DNA from: Pontiellaceae bacterium
GTDB lineage: Bacteria; Verrucomicrobiota; Kiritimatiellia; Kiritimatiellales; Tichowtungiaceae
DNA: 9,849 bases
NCBI GenBank assembly: GCA_025457785.1
Contig: JALOTS010000053.1
Coordinates: 1-9,849 of the forward strand
Reading direction: 5' to 3'
The notes beneath the pieces were generated by a model. It did not search any database. It was not told the DNA's origin and saw nothing but the letters and a program-made list of their open reading frames with translations. Positions 1 through 5,475 of this stretch are shown here, in pieces. Position 1 is the stretch's first letter; the number at the start of each line of letters is the position of its first letter. The position numbers were made by a program, and so were the translations under genes.

Positions 1-831
1 CAGCACGGCGTGATAGGCCTCGTTCAGCGCGTGATAAATGGCCGGTGCGGAGGCCGGGCGTCCGTTGATAAAAACATATTGATCCGAGCGGTCTTTCCGG
101 CCCGTCTGCGGAAGCCCGGCAAAACCCGTTACCTTTACTCCGCGGCCTTCATGGCAAAGAGGACGCAGATTGCTCAAAAACGAGGGGCTGTAGAGCGCGA
201 CAATCCGGTCGGCCAGCGTGGAGCCGCCCGGCAGGTTATACATTTCGCGCCCGTCGGAGGTAAAGGTCAGTCCCGTTTCCGGATGCGCCAGCGCATAGAC
301 GGCGAAAAGCTGGCGGATTTGCGCCAGTTCCGTGGCCTCTGCCCGTAAAAACTTGCGTCGGGCGGGCACGTTAAAAAACAGATTGCGGATTTCAAACCGC
401 GTACCGGGCGGGCAGCCCGCATCCAGCACATCCTGAACTTTTCCGCCGCTTACATGAATTTCCGTGCCGCTCAGCTCGGCGGCGGGCCGCGTAATCAGCG
501 TAAACCGTGAAACGGCGGAAATGGAGGAAAGCGCCTCGCCGCGAAACCCGAGCGTGGCGACGGCTTCCACTTCTTCGGCGGTGCGGATTTTACTTGTTGC
601 GTGCCGTTCGATCGAAAGAAGCGCGTCATCCCGGTTCATGCCGGAGCCGTTATCGGAAACCGCAATCAACTGCATTCCGCCCTGCACCACCTCGACATCA
701 ACCTGCGTCGCGCCGGCATCGATCGCATTTTCGACCAGTTCCTTCATAACGGAAGCGGGCCGCTCGATCACCTCTCCCGCCGCGATCTTATTGATCACAT
801 GGTCCGGAAGCATCTGGATATTCTGATTCAC
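1..831 (-). CDS. mutL: DNA mismatch repair protein MutL, N-terminal part (runs off left edge)
   Basis: MutL is the GHKL-type ATPase that couples MutS mismatch recognition to downstream repair. The 277 codons present are open throughout and cover the whole N-terminal ATPase domain. Visible motifs: LPDHVINKIAAGEVIERPAS near residues 8-27; the ATP-hydrolysis motif KELVENAIDAGA at 30-41 (E31 matches E. coli E29); DNGSGM at 60-65; ATSKIR at 78-83; GFRGEAL at 95-101; then a GT-containing loop and NLFFNVPARRKFL. The C-terminal dimerisation/endonuclease domain lies outside the window. I chose the GTG at 831 because it gives almost the E. coli N-terminal length. The ATG at 813 (MLPDHV) is possible, and the frame stays open to a GTG at 858. 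An AAGGAG at 863-858 lies rather far upstream of the 831 start. The gene is divergent from the methyltransferase gene. Confidence 0.97.
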   Translation of the reverse strand, partial: MNQNIQMLPDHVINKIAAGEVIERPASVMKELVENAIDAGATQVDVEVVQGGMQLIAVSDNGSGMNRDDALLSIERHATSKIRTAEEVEAVATLGFRGEALSSISAVSRFTLITRPAAELSGTEIHVSGGKVQDVLDAGCPPGTRFEIRNLFFNVPARRKFLRAEATELAQIRQLFAVYALAHPETGLTFTSDGREMYNLPGGSTLADRIVALYSPSFLSNLRPLCHEGRGVKVTGFAGLPQTGRKDRSDQYVFINGRPASAPAIYHALNEAYHAVL

Positions 832-965
832 GGACGGGACATTAGCCGCTTTTTCCACTCCTTGGAAGCTATTGCATACGGACTTCTTGTTTTTCCAGCG
901 GGGGTGCAATTATTCCCTCATTCCGTTATTCCCATCCCGCACGCTTCCGCATATACTCCGCCGCT
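832..965. promoter_or_regulatory. Divergent intergenic region between mutL and the methyltransferase gene
   Basis: This 134-bp gap separates two genes read in opposite directions, so it should hold promoters for both. For the plus strand a good -10-like hexamer TATACT sits at 952-957, with a weak -35-like TTCCCA at 929-934 (17-bp spacing). For mutL I see no convincing -35/-10 pair, only an AAGGAG at 863-858 on the minus strand. No operator-like palindrome stands out. Confidence 0.5.
929..957 (+). promoter_or_regulatory. Candidate promoter of the methyltransferase-lipoprotein pair
   Basis: TATACT at 952-957 matches five of six positions of TATAAT. The partner hexamer TTCCCA at 929-934 is a poor -35 but at the ideal 17-bp spacing. 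Transcription would begin near 963-965, almost on the ATG at 966, so the message would have essentially no 5' leader. No Shine-Dalgarno sequence is visible before that ATG, which agrees with this reading. Confidence 0.4.
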
Positions 966-1868
966 ATGAAAGAAATGGATGCTAATTTGCGCAATGAAGT
1001 GGTTCGCTGGCAGGAAAAGCTGTTCCAGCGGTCCGTTCGACGGCAGGTGCGCTTTCATAAACTGAAAGAGCAAATCGGAGTTACATCGGGGCAGACCTGT
1101 CTTGAAATTACAGTCGGCGACGGCATGATCAGCGCCCGGCTTCGCGAAGGCGGCGGACAATGGAAAACCCTGACGTTTTCGGAGGAGGCCAAAACCTCGA
1201 TCCAATGGTTTGTAAACGATCCGGTTGATGTTTTTGAGGGGCCGACCATTCAGGAGGCCGACGGAACGTTTGATTTGGTGGTGATCGTCGATGCGCTTGA
1301 ACGCGTTCGCGACGATTATGCGTTTATCAAAGAGTGCCACCGTGTTTTGAAATTAAACGGACGCCTCGTGATCACCGCCACCCGAAAACTCCTTTTTTGC
1401 ATGGGGATCTGCCCTCTTCGTTCGATGCTGGGTCTTTCCTGGAAAGCCAGAGGACTTGAACGCCCCGGATACACCGGCACCGAATTCTTTGAAGTGCTCA
1501 AAGACGGGTTTGATGTTCCCGAAACGGTTTTCTATTCAACCTGGCTCGTTGAAATTCCCGGCCTGTTTTGCGAGGCGCTGGCCAACAAACTGACGCACGG
1601 GATTTATAACATGCCCCGCGAAAATACCGGCACCGAAGAATTTTATCACTATACCAGGCTGAACAGTTTAGCGACAATGATCTATCCGTTGATGTCGGGA
1701 TTGTCGTTCCTGGAGGAGCGTCTGCTTTTTATTATCCCAGGTCATAACGTGGTTTGCAAAACCAAGCGCCGCGTCTGGCGCGTCCGGAAACAGCCGATCC
1801 TGACCGATGGGCGATCCATCGCTGAGGCAACGATCAACACGAAGATCGGAACCGCCGCGCCGTTTTAA
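966..1868 (+). CDS. Class I SAM-dependent methyltransferase-like protein
   Basis: The 300-residue product has a Rossmann methyltransferase layout. The SAM-binding motif I is CLEITVGDG at residues 45-53. A strand/helix segment FDLVVIVDALERVRDDYAF at 102-120 follows, then the typical post-motif ECHRVLKLNGRLVITA at 123-138, as in the Methyltransf_11 family. Motif I departs from the usual LDxGCGxG: its first Gly is Thr and its Cys is Val, so SAM binding is likely but not certain. Residues 139-260 do not match a substrate domain I know, and the substrate is unknown. The basic tail at 266-275 is rich in Lys and Arg. ATG 966 has no clear ribosome binding site; ATG 975 is an alternative with little effect on the product. 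The lipoprotein gene follows after 13 nt, suggesting co-transcription. Confidence 0.8.
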   Translation: MKEMDANLRNEVVRWQEKLFQRSVRRQVRFHKLKEQIGVTSGQTCLEITVGDGMISARLREGGGQWKTLTFSEEAKTSIQWFVNDPVDVFEGPTIQEADGTFDLVVIVDALERVRDDYAFIKECHRVLKLNGRLVITATRKLLFCMGICPLRSMLGLSWKARGLERPGYTGTEFFEVLKDGFDVPETVFYSTWLVEIPGLFCEALANKLTHGIYNMPRENTGTEEFYHYTRLNSLATMIYPLMSGLSFLEERLLFIIPGHNVVCKTKRRVWRVRKQPILTDGRSIAEATINTKIGTAAPF

Positions 1869-1869
1869 C

Positions 1870-1874
1870 AAGGA
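1870..1874 (+). promoter_or_regulatory. Ribosome binding site of the lipoprotein gene
   Basis: AAGGA lies 7 nt before ATG 1882. It fixes the start at the lipoprotein signal peptide rather than at an in-frame ATG at 1807 inside the methyltransferase gene. Confidence 0.75.
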
Positions 1875-1881
1875 ATGCTCC

Positions 1882-2412
1882 ATGAAATATGTTTCCTATC
1901 TGTTCAGTCTGCTTGGTTTGCTCGGTTTGTGCTCCTGCGTATATGAAATTCCGCTGGTCGAAAAAGCAACGAAGCCGATCGACTCTTCTTTGGCGGGGGC
2001 CTGGCAGAAAATCCCTGCGGCGGGCGAAAAAGAGTCCGACTGGACAGAAACCCTCCTCCTTGTTCCATTCAGCAAAACGGAATATATTGCAGTCTGCACG
2101 CCAAGCCGGGACGAGGCCGCGATTTGCCTTCCGGGAACGGATAAAATCCTTTTCCGCGCCTACCCGATTGAAATTGCGGATCTTTCGTTAATTCAAATTG
2201 AATGGCTGCAGCTCTATTCAAAAAACGGAACCCGGTTTCAGGTCTGCCGTTGCAAAATCCGGGACGGAATTCTCACGGTTGAAACACTGAACCGCGAGGT
2301 GGTGGATCCCGGCATAACGGACGCAGACCTGCTGCATGAAACCGTTCTGGAAAATGTGAAAAATCCCGACTTGTTCTCCAACCCTGTTCAATACCGCCGC
2401 CTTGAGCAGTGA
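1882..2412 (+). CDS. Small putative lipoprotein of unknown function
   Basis: The product has 176 residues. It opens with a short Lys-bearing n-region, a hydrophobic stretch (YLFSLLGLLGL) and a lipobox-like LCSC ending at Cys19, so it is probably lipidated and anchored in a membrane facing the periplasm. The next residues, VYEIPLVEKATKPIDSSLAG, then AWQKI, resemble what I recall from small hypothetical lipoproteins in Verrucomicrobiota-type genomes, which also start SCVYEIPL and carry a conserved W about 25 residues later. This is recollection, not a search result. The rest looks like a compact mixed alpha/beta domain with four further cysteines (TP-rich segment CTPSRDEAAIC, then CRC). There are no catalytic motifs that I recognise. 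It follows the methyltransferase gene by 13 nt with a good ribosome binding site and is probably in the same transcript. Function unknown. Confidence 0.8.
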   Translation: MKYVSYLFSLLGLLGLCSCVYEIPLVEKATKPIDSSLAGAWQKIPAAGEKESDWTETLLLVPFSKTEYIAVCTPSRDEAAICLPGTDKILFRAYPIEIADLSLIQIEWLQLYSKNGTRFQVCRCKIRDGILTVETLNREVVDPGITDADLLHETVLENVKNPDLFSNPVQYRRLEQ

Positions 2413-2447
2413 ACTGGAAATAGGAGGGCATCGTTTAAGTTAAAAGT

Positions 2448-2476
2448 TTGACAGAGGCGGGCGAACTTGGCAGGGT
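2448..2476 (+). promoter_or_regulatory. rpmHp: Candidate promoter of the rpmH-rnpA-yidD-yidC operon
   Basis: A perfect -35 hexamer TTGACA lies at 2448-2453. At 17-bp spacing the -10 position reads CAGGGT (2471-2476). It keeps only the two most conserved -10 bases, A at position 2 and T at position 6, so the -35 carries the call. The site is in the 100-bp gap before rpmH, where a promoter is expected. Confidence 0.5.
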
Positions 2477-2512
2477 TTGCGCTCTTTTTGGAATTTCAGC
2501 GGAGATTGAATA

Positions 2513-2656
2513 ATGAAACGTACATGGCAGCCTTCAAAAATCAAGCGTGCGCGCACGCATGGCTTTCGCAGCCGTATGGAAACGGCAGACGGACGAAAAG
2601 TCCTTGCCCGCCGCCGCCGCAAAGGCCGGAAACAACTGACTGTTTCCGATGAATAA
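2513..2656 (+). CDS. rpmH: 50S ribosomal protein L34
   Basis: L34 is a tiny basic protein buried in 23S rRNA of the large subunit. The 47-residue product begins MKRTWQPSKIKRARTHGFRS, the family signature, and continues RMETADGRKVLARRRRKGRKQLTVSDE. The RRRRKGRKQLT segment is the conserved basic C-terminal part. The length is normal for L34 (about 44-50), with a short acidic SDE end. GGAGA at 2501-2505 lies 7 nt before the ATG. The gene opens the classical rpmH-rnpA block, with rnpA starting 24 nt downstream. Confidence 0.98.
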   Translation: MKRTWQPSKIKRARTHGFRSRMETADGRKVLARRRRKGRKQLTVSDE

Positions 2657-2668
2657 CGCACTCTCACC

Positions 2669-2672
2669 GAGG
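2669..2672 (+). promoter_or_regulatory. Ribosome binding site supporting the GTG start of rnpA
   Basis: GAGG lies 8 nt before the GTG at 2681. No in-frame ATG lies nearby before the conserved LSKKQRL segment, so this site decides the non-ATG start. Confidence 0.7.
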
Positions 2673-2680
2673 AAATCCCG

Positions 2681-3055
2681 GTGACCCTTAATACGCTCTC
2701 TAAAAAACAGAGGCTCGTTCAAGCCTCCCTTTTCAGGGAGGCTTTTGCGCAAAAAAACAGCGTCGTCGGGCGGTTTATGGTGATCTGGCTGCGCGCCGGC
2801 CCGGATGCCGCTTTGCGCCTCGGCGTGGTCACAGGCAAAAAAGTCAGCCGCCGCGCCGTTGACCGCAATCTGGCCCGCCGCCGCCTGCGCGAAATTTTCC
2901 GGCGGCACCGCGCTGAACTTTCCGGTTCATTGGATCTGGTCATCATTGCCCGCCGCAATCTGCTCCCGGCATCACCCGCTGAGGTGGAGGCCGAATTCCT
3001 CCGGCTGGCAAAAAAAGCGGGGCTTCTTCCGCCGGAACCGGAACAGAAACTATGA
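2681..3055 (+). CDS. rnpA: Ribonuclease P protein component
   Basis: RnpA binds the RNase P RNA and helps it remove 5' leaders from precursor tRNAs. The 124-residue product starts at GTG 2681. It shows the N-terminal LSKKQRLVQASLFREAF helix, where the family keeps an aromatic residue and an RxxFxxxF-like pattern. The central strand RLGVVTGKKVSRRAVDR runs into the RNR-type RNA-binding motif R62-N63-L-A-R66-R67-R-L-R70-E71. Near the C terminus LDLVIIARRNLL is the usual conserved strand (DlVviar). The length is typical. It is 24 nt after rpmH, and its TGA overlaps the yidD ATG (ATGA at 3052-3055), so the two are translationally coupled. The RNase P RNA gene itself is not in the window. Confidence 0.97.
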   Translation: MTLNTLSKKQRLVQASLFREAFAQKNSVVGRFMVIWLRAGPDAALRLGVVTGKKVSRRAVDRNLARRRLREIFRRHRAELSGSLDLVIIARRNLLPASPAEVEAEFLRLAKKAGLLPPEPEQKL

Positions 3056-3384
3056 AAACGGTTTTGATCACGCTGATCCGGATTTACCAGAAAACTCTCG
3101 CGCGCATCAAACCGGCCTGCTGCCGGTTTTATCCCACCTGCTCGGATTATACGATTGAAGCAATTCAGAAGCATGGCATACTCTACGGTTTTTGGCTGAG
3201 TTTCCGACGGATCTGCCGCTGCCATCCCTGGAATCCCGGAGGGGTTGATCCGGTGCCGGAAGTGAGAAAAAAGAAATCAGAGTTCAGAGGGCGGAGATCA
3301 AAAGATAACGATCAACCGGGGCCCTGGATAATGTGTCCGCCGGAGGCGGATCTGCCGAAAGCGGAAATGAAAGAAAAACGATGA
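3052..3384 (+). CDS. yidD: Membrane protein insertion efficiency factor YidD, with extended C-terminal tail
   Basis: YidD is a small membrane-associated protein that aids YidC-dependent insertion of inner-membrane proteins. The 110-residue product has an N-terminal amphipathic segment (VLITLIRIYQKTL). The family core follows: CRFYPTCSDYTIEAI at residues 24-38, then HGILYGFWLSFRRICRCHPWNPGGVDPVP to residue 69, with the conserved cysteines at 24, 30 and 57. E. coli YidD has 85 residues and ends soon after the equivalent DPVP. Here 41 further residues (70-110) form a charged, low-complexity tail rich in Lys, Arg, Glu and Pro, with one Cys. DNA coding this tail looks like intergenic repeat and hairpin sequence. 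The start overlaps the rnpA stop and its own stop overlaps the yidC start, each by ATGA. Confidence 0.97.
   Translation: MKTVLITLIRIYQKTLARIKPACCRFYPTCSDYTIEAIQKHGILYGFWLSFRRICRCHPWNPGGVDPVPEVRKKKSEFRGRRSKDNDQPGPWIMCPPEADLPKAEMKEKR
3275..3306 (+). repeat. CAGAG-type short repeat inside the yidD tail
   Basis: Within 3278-3306 a degenerate short unit recurs: CAGAG at 3278-3282, CAGAG at 3285-3289, GGAG and then CAAAAG. The surrounding words ATCAGAGTT and GAGATCAAAAG look like the CAGAG-type intergenic repeats I recall from PVC-group genomes. It codes for YidD tail residues of about 75-85. Confidence 0.4.
3336..3350. repeat. Perfect 6-bp hairpin inside the yidD tail
   Basis: TCCGCC (3336-3341) and GGCGGA (3345-3350) form a perfect stem with a GGA loop, about 30 bp before the yidC start. 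It may be a remnant of an intergenic hairpin, or a structure affecting yidD-yidC coupling. Confidence 0.5.
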
Positions 3385-5183
3385 AAAAAAATGATTTTAT
3401 TATTGTGGCGATTCTGGTTGCGCTGATGTTCGCCTGGATGAAATTTTTCCCGGTTCTGGAAAAAAAATATTTCCCGCGCCCGGAACAGCCGTCGCCTCAG
3501 GTTGCTCCGGTTGATGCACAAACGCCTGAAACCCTCACTGCGGCGCCGGTTGACAAAGCGGCGGCGATTACTGCATCCGTTGTGCAGGAAATCCCCGTTG
3601 TTCAAACACCGTCTCAGCCTGAGCAGCGCCTGACGCTGGCCAATGACAAGATAGAGTTAACGGTCTCTTCCTATGGCGGAACCGTGGTTTCCGCCGTGCT
3701 CAAGAAATATCCCGAACACAACACCGATGAAAGCGGTCCGGTTTCTCTCGATTTCAATACCTCTCCGGCGCTGAACTATACCGGTCTGGCAGGCGACGGA
3801 ATTCTTGAAAAAACTTCCGACGGATTGCGCTATACCGCCGCGCTCGGCGACGGACGGTCCTTTGTGCGCGACCTCAAACTCGACAACTCCTATCTTTTAA
3901 CCGTTCAAGACTCCTTCATCAACAGCACGGATGCCCCGTGGGAACTGCCCGCACTGCGCCTGTCCACCGGCCCGATGAGCAATCCCTCCAGCACCAGTTC
4001 GATGGCAGGCGTTTCATCGCTTGGAATTGATACCTTCTCTGTCGCCAACGGCTCACGCCATTGGGGCCGCGATATTGCAGGGCGGCTGTTTACTGACGTT
4101 GAAAAAGTAAACAAATCGAATACGGCTCTGACATCGATTGATATTTGTCCCGGGGATGTTGCGAACGCACCTCGCGGGTTCTGGGCATCTGTATTCAATA
4201 GACTTCTCTTTCAGGACTTAAAAGATCAACCCGCCGATTGGGTCGCGGCAAAAAACAAGTTTTTCGTTCAGATTCTGACCGTGGATAACGGAAAGGCTGT
4301 TCCCCGAATCACAGCAAAACGTTCCATTTCCAAAAAACGACCTTCGATTGATCAGGTAGCCGCTGCGTTGCAATTTGCTCCGGCACGGATTGCCGGGAAC
4401 GCGCCGCTCACCCGCAACGCCCGCATGTATATCGGCCCGAAAGATTATTCGCTGCTCAAAACTCAGGGAATGGATCAGGTCGAGGTGATGGAGTTCCGCA
4501 GCATGGGGTTCTGGAAGTTTATGAACCCGATCATGTATCCGATCAAGGTTGCCCTGCTCTGGAGTCTGAACGCGCTGTATGCCGTGGTGCGTAACTATGG
4601 TGTAGCCATCATGCTGCTCACCATCATTGTCCGCGTTCTTTTCTGGCCGATTACCCATAAAGGCACCGAAAGCATGCGCCGGATGCAGGCCCTTCAGCCG
4701 CAACTGAAAGAAATCCAGACAAAATATAAAGAAAATCCCCAGCGCCTTCAGCAGGAGACCATGAAGTTTTACAAAGACAACAAGGTCAACCCGATGGGCG
4801 GCTGCCTGCCGATGCTCGTGCAGATTCCGGTGTTTATCGCGCTGTTTGTCGTCCTGCGCAGCGCCATTGAACTGCGTTTCTCCGGATTTCTCTGGATCAA
4901 CGACCTCTCTGAACCGGAAAATCTGTTTCCCGGAATGATCCCCTTTGCCGGGTCATTGAACATTCTGCCGCTCCTGATGACCGCCACCATGGTGATTCAA
5001 CAGAAACTGACACCTGCCGCAGGCGACCCGCAACAGCAGAAAATGATGGCCGTTATGATGCCGCTGATGATGCTGTTCTTCTTCTATACCATGCCGTCCG
5101 GGCTGGTACTTTACTGGACAACCAGCAATTTAATCATGATCGTTCAAATGCTGATTAAACGGCCCAGGCCCGTTCAGGCCTGA
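3381..5183 (+). CDS. yidC: Membrane protein insertase YidC (Oxa1/Alb3 family)
   Basis: YidC inserts and folds inner-membrane proteins, alone or with SecYEG. From ATG 3381 the product has 600 residues, the size of long Gram-negative YidC proteins. TM1 (IIVAILVALMFAWMKFF) lies near residues 6-24. A Pro/Ala-rich linker comes next, and the periplasmic beta-domain begins at about residue 85 (ANDKIELTVSSYGGTVVSAV). The conserved insertase core starts near residue 390: TM2 with NYGVAIMLLTIIVRVLFWPI carries the family Arg at residue 418 (equivalent to E. coli R366). The cytoplasmic coiled-coil loop (SMRRMQALQPQLKEIQTKYK) and KVNPMGGCLPMLVQIPVFIAL follow, then the last TM segments ending LYWTTSNLIMIVQMLIKR. 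The start overlaps the yidD stop; an in-frame ATG at 3333 would add 16 unlikely residues. A hairpin spans the stop codon. Confidence 0.98.
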   Translation: MKKNDFIIVAILVALMFAWMKFFPVLEKKYFPRPEQPSPQVAPVDAQTPETLTAAPVDKAAAITASVVQEIPVVQTPSQPEQRLTLANDKIELTVSSYGGTVVSAVLKKYPEHNTDESGPVSLDFNTSPALNYTGLAGDGILEKTSDGLRYTAALGDGRSFVRDLKLDNSYLLTVQDSFINSTDAPWELPALRLSTGPMSNPSSTSSMAGVSSLGIDTFSVANGSRHWGRDIAGRLFTDVEKVNKSNTALTSIDICPGDVANAPRGFWASVFNRLLFQDLKDQPADWVAAKNKFFVQILTVDNGKAVPRITAKRSISKKRPSIDQVAAALQFAPARIAGNAPLTRNARMYIGPKDYSLLKTQGMDQVEVMEFRSMGFWKFMNPIMYPIKVALLWSLNALYAVVRNYGVAIMLLTIIVRVLFWPITHKGTESMRRMQALQPQLKEIQTKYKENPQRLQQETMKFYKDNKVNPMGGCLPMLVQIPVFIALFVVLRSAIELRFSGFLWINDLSEPENLFPGMIPFAGSLNILPLLMTATMVIQQKLTPAAGDPQQQKMMAVMMPLMMLFFFYTMPSGLVLYWTTSNLIMIVQMLIKRPRPVQA

Positions 5184-5192
5184 GTCTTTTTT
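5165..5192 (+). terminator. Rho-independent terminator overlapping the yidC stop codon
   Basis: CAGGCC (5165-5170) pairs perfectly with GGCCTG (5177-5182) across a 6-nt loop. After AGTC comes a run of six T (5187-5192). The stem includes the TG of the yidC TGA. The T-run is also the outer edge of the repeat element starting at 5187. The stem is short but GC-rich, and the 4-nt gap before the T-run weakens it somewhat. Confidence 0.6.
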
Positions 5193-5234
5193 ACCACCCG
5201 CCTCGCTGGAGGGACTTCCGAGGGAGACAGAGAA
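5193..5234 (+). repeat. Dispersed repeat copy A (two blocks, contiguous)
   Basis: Block 1 (5193-5211, ACCACCCGCCTCGCTGGAG) matches 17 of 19 bases at 9263-9281. Block 2 (5214-5234, begins ACTTC, ends AGACAGAGAA) matches 18 of 21 bases at 9348-9368. Here the blocks are separated by 2 bp. Confidence 0.65.
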
Positions 5235-5255
5235 TCGGATCGGATCTGTATTGTA

Positions 5256-5284
5256 GGCATGGAACGGTCGCAGACCTTCCAGCC
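5256..5284. repeat. Bulged hairpin within the yidC-pdxJ intergenic element
   Basis: GGC (5256-5258), TGGAA (5260-5264) and GGTC (5266-5269) pair with GACC (5273-5276), TTCCA (5277-5281) and GCC (5282-5284). The loop is GCA. This gives 12 bp with single bulges at 5259 and 5265. A GTAG tetranucleotide (5253-5256) sits at its 5' foot, as in REP hairpins of the GTAG class. It could be a REP unit or the stem of a structured RNA. Confidence 0.5.
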
Positions 5285-5323
5285 GAGCACTGCGCAGAAC
5301 CGGACAGGAGGCGGGGGTGGAGA

Positions 5324-5341
5324 GACAGCGGCCTTGCTGTC
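5324..5341. repeat. Perfect 6-bp hairpin in the yidC-pdxJ gap
   Basis: GACAGC (5324-5329) and GCTGTC (5336-5341) flank a 6-nt loop GGCCTT. No T-run follows directly on either strand, so I do not call it a terminator. Confidence 0.4.
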
Positions 5342-5475
5342 CGTTTCCTGACTTTAAAAAAAAGCCGGAAAACGGGAGAACAGGATCAGAATAATAGAAG
5401 AAAATACCGCAGACATAACGACGCAAAGAGGGGAAGCGACAGAGTTTAATCAGATTCCTCTGTGGTAGAAAATCT

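Larger units (their letters stand above)
5187..5472. repeat. Repeat-like element with inverted ends between yidC and pdxJ
   Basis: The convergent gap 5184-5475 holds no believable gene. Its left edge TTTTTTACCAC (5187-5197) and its right edge GTGGTAGAAAA (5462-5472) are inverted copies (10 of 11 positions). These edges lie 3 nt from each flanking stop codon. Inside are a bulged 12-bp hairpin (5256-5284), a perfect 6-bp hairpin (5324-5341) and an 8-A run (5356-5363). A 6-bp inverted repeat also occurs, ACAGAG/CTCTGT at 5439-5444 and 5458-5463. The left 48 bp recur near 9256-9368. This looks like a degenerate non-autonomous repeat, not a complete insertion sequence: there is no transposase and no target duplication is clear. 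Confidence 0.5.

Noticed and set aside
2422..2428. Strong Shine-Dalgarno-like AGGAGGG after the lipoprotein gene
   Set aside because: No start codon lies at a usable distance and no short frame follows, so it is probably chance.
2440..2667. Minus-strand open frame opposite rpmH
   Set aside because: Its Arg-rich product is the antisense shadow of the L34 gene, a common false call at this locus.
5356..5376. Leftward terminator for pdxJ at the 8-A run
   Set aside because: On the minus strand a T8 tract follows CCG-TTTTC-CGG, but a 3-bp stem is too weak to call.
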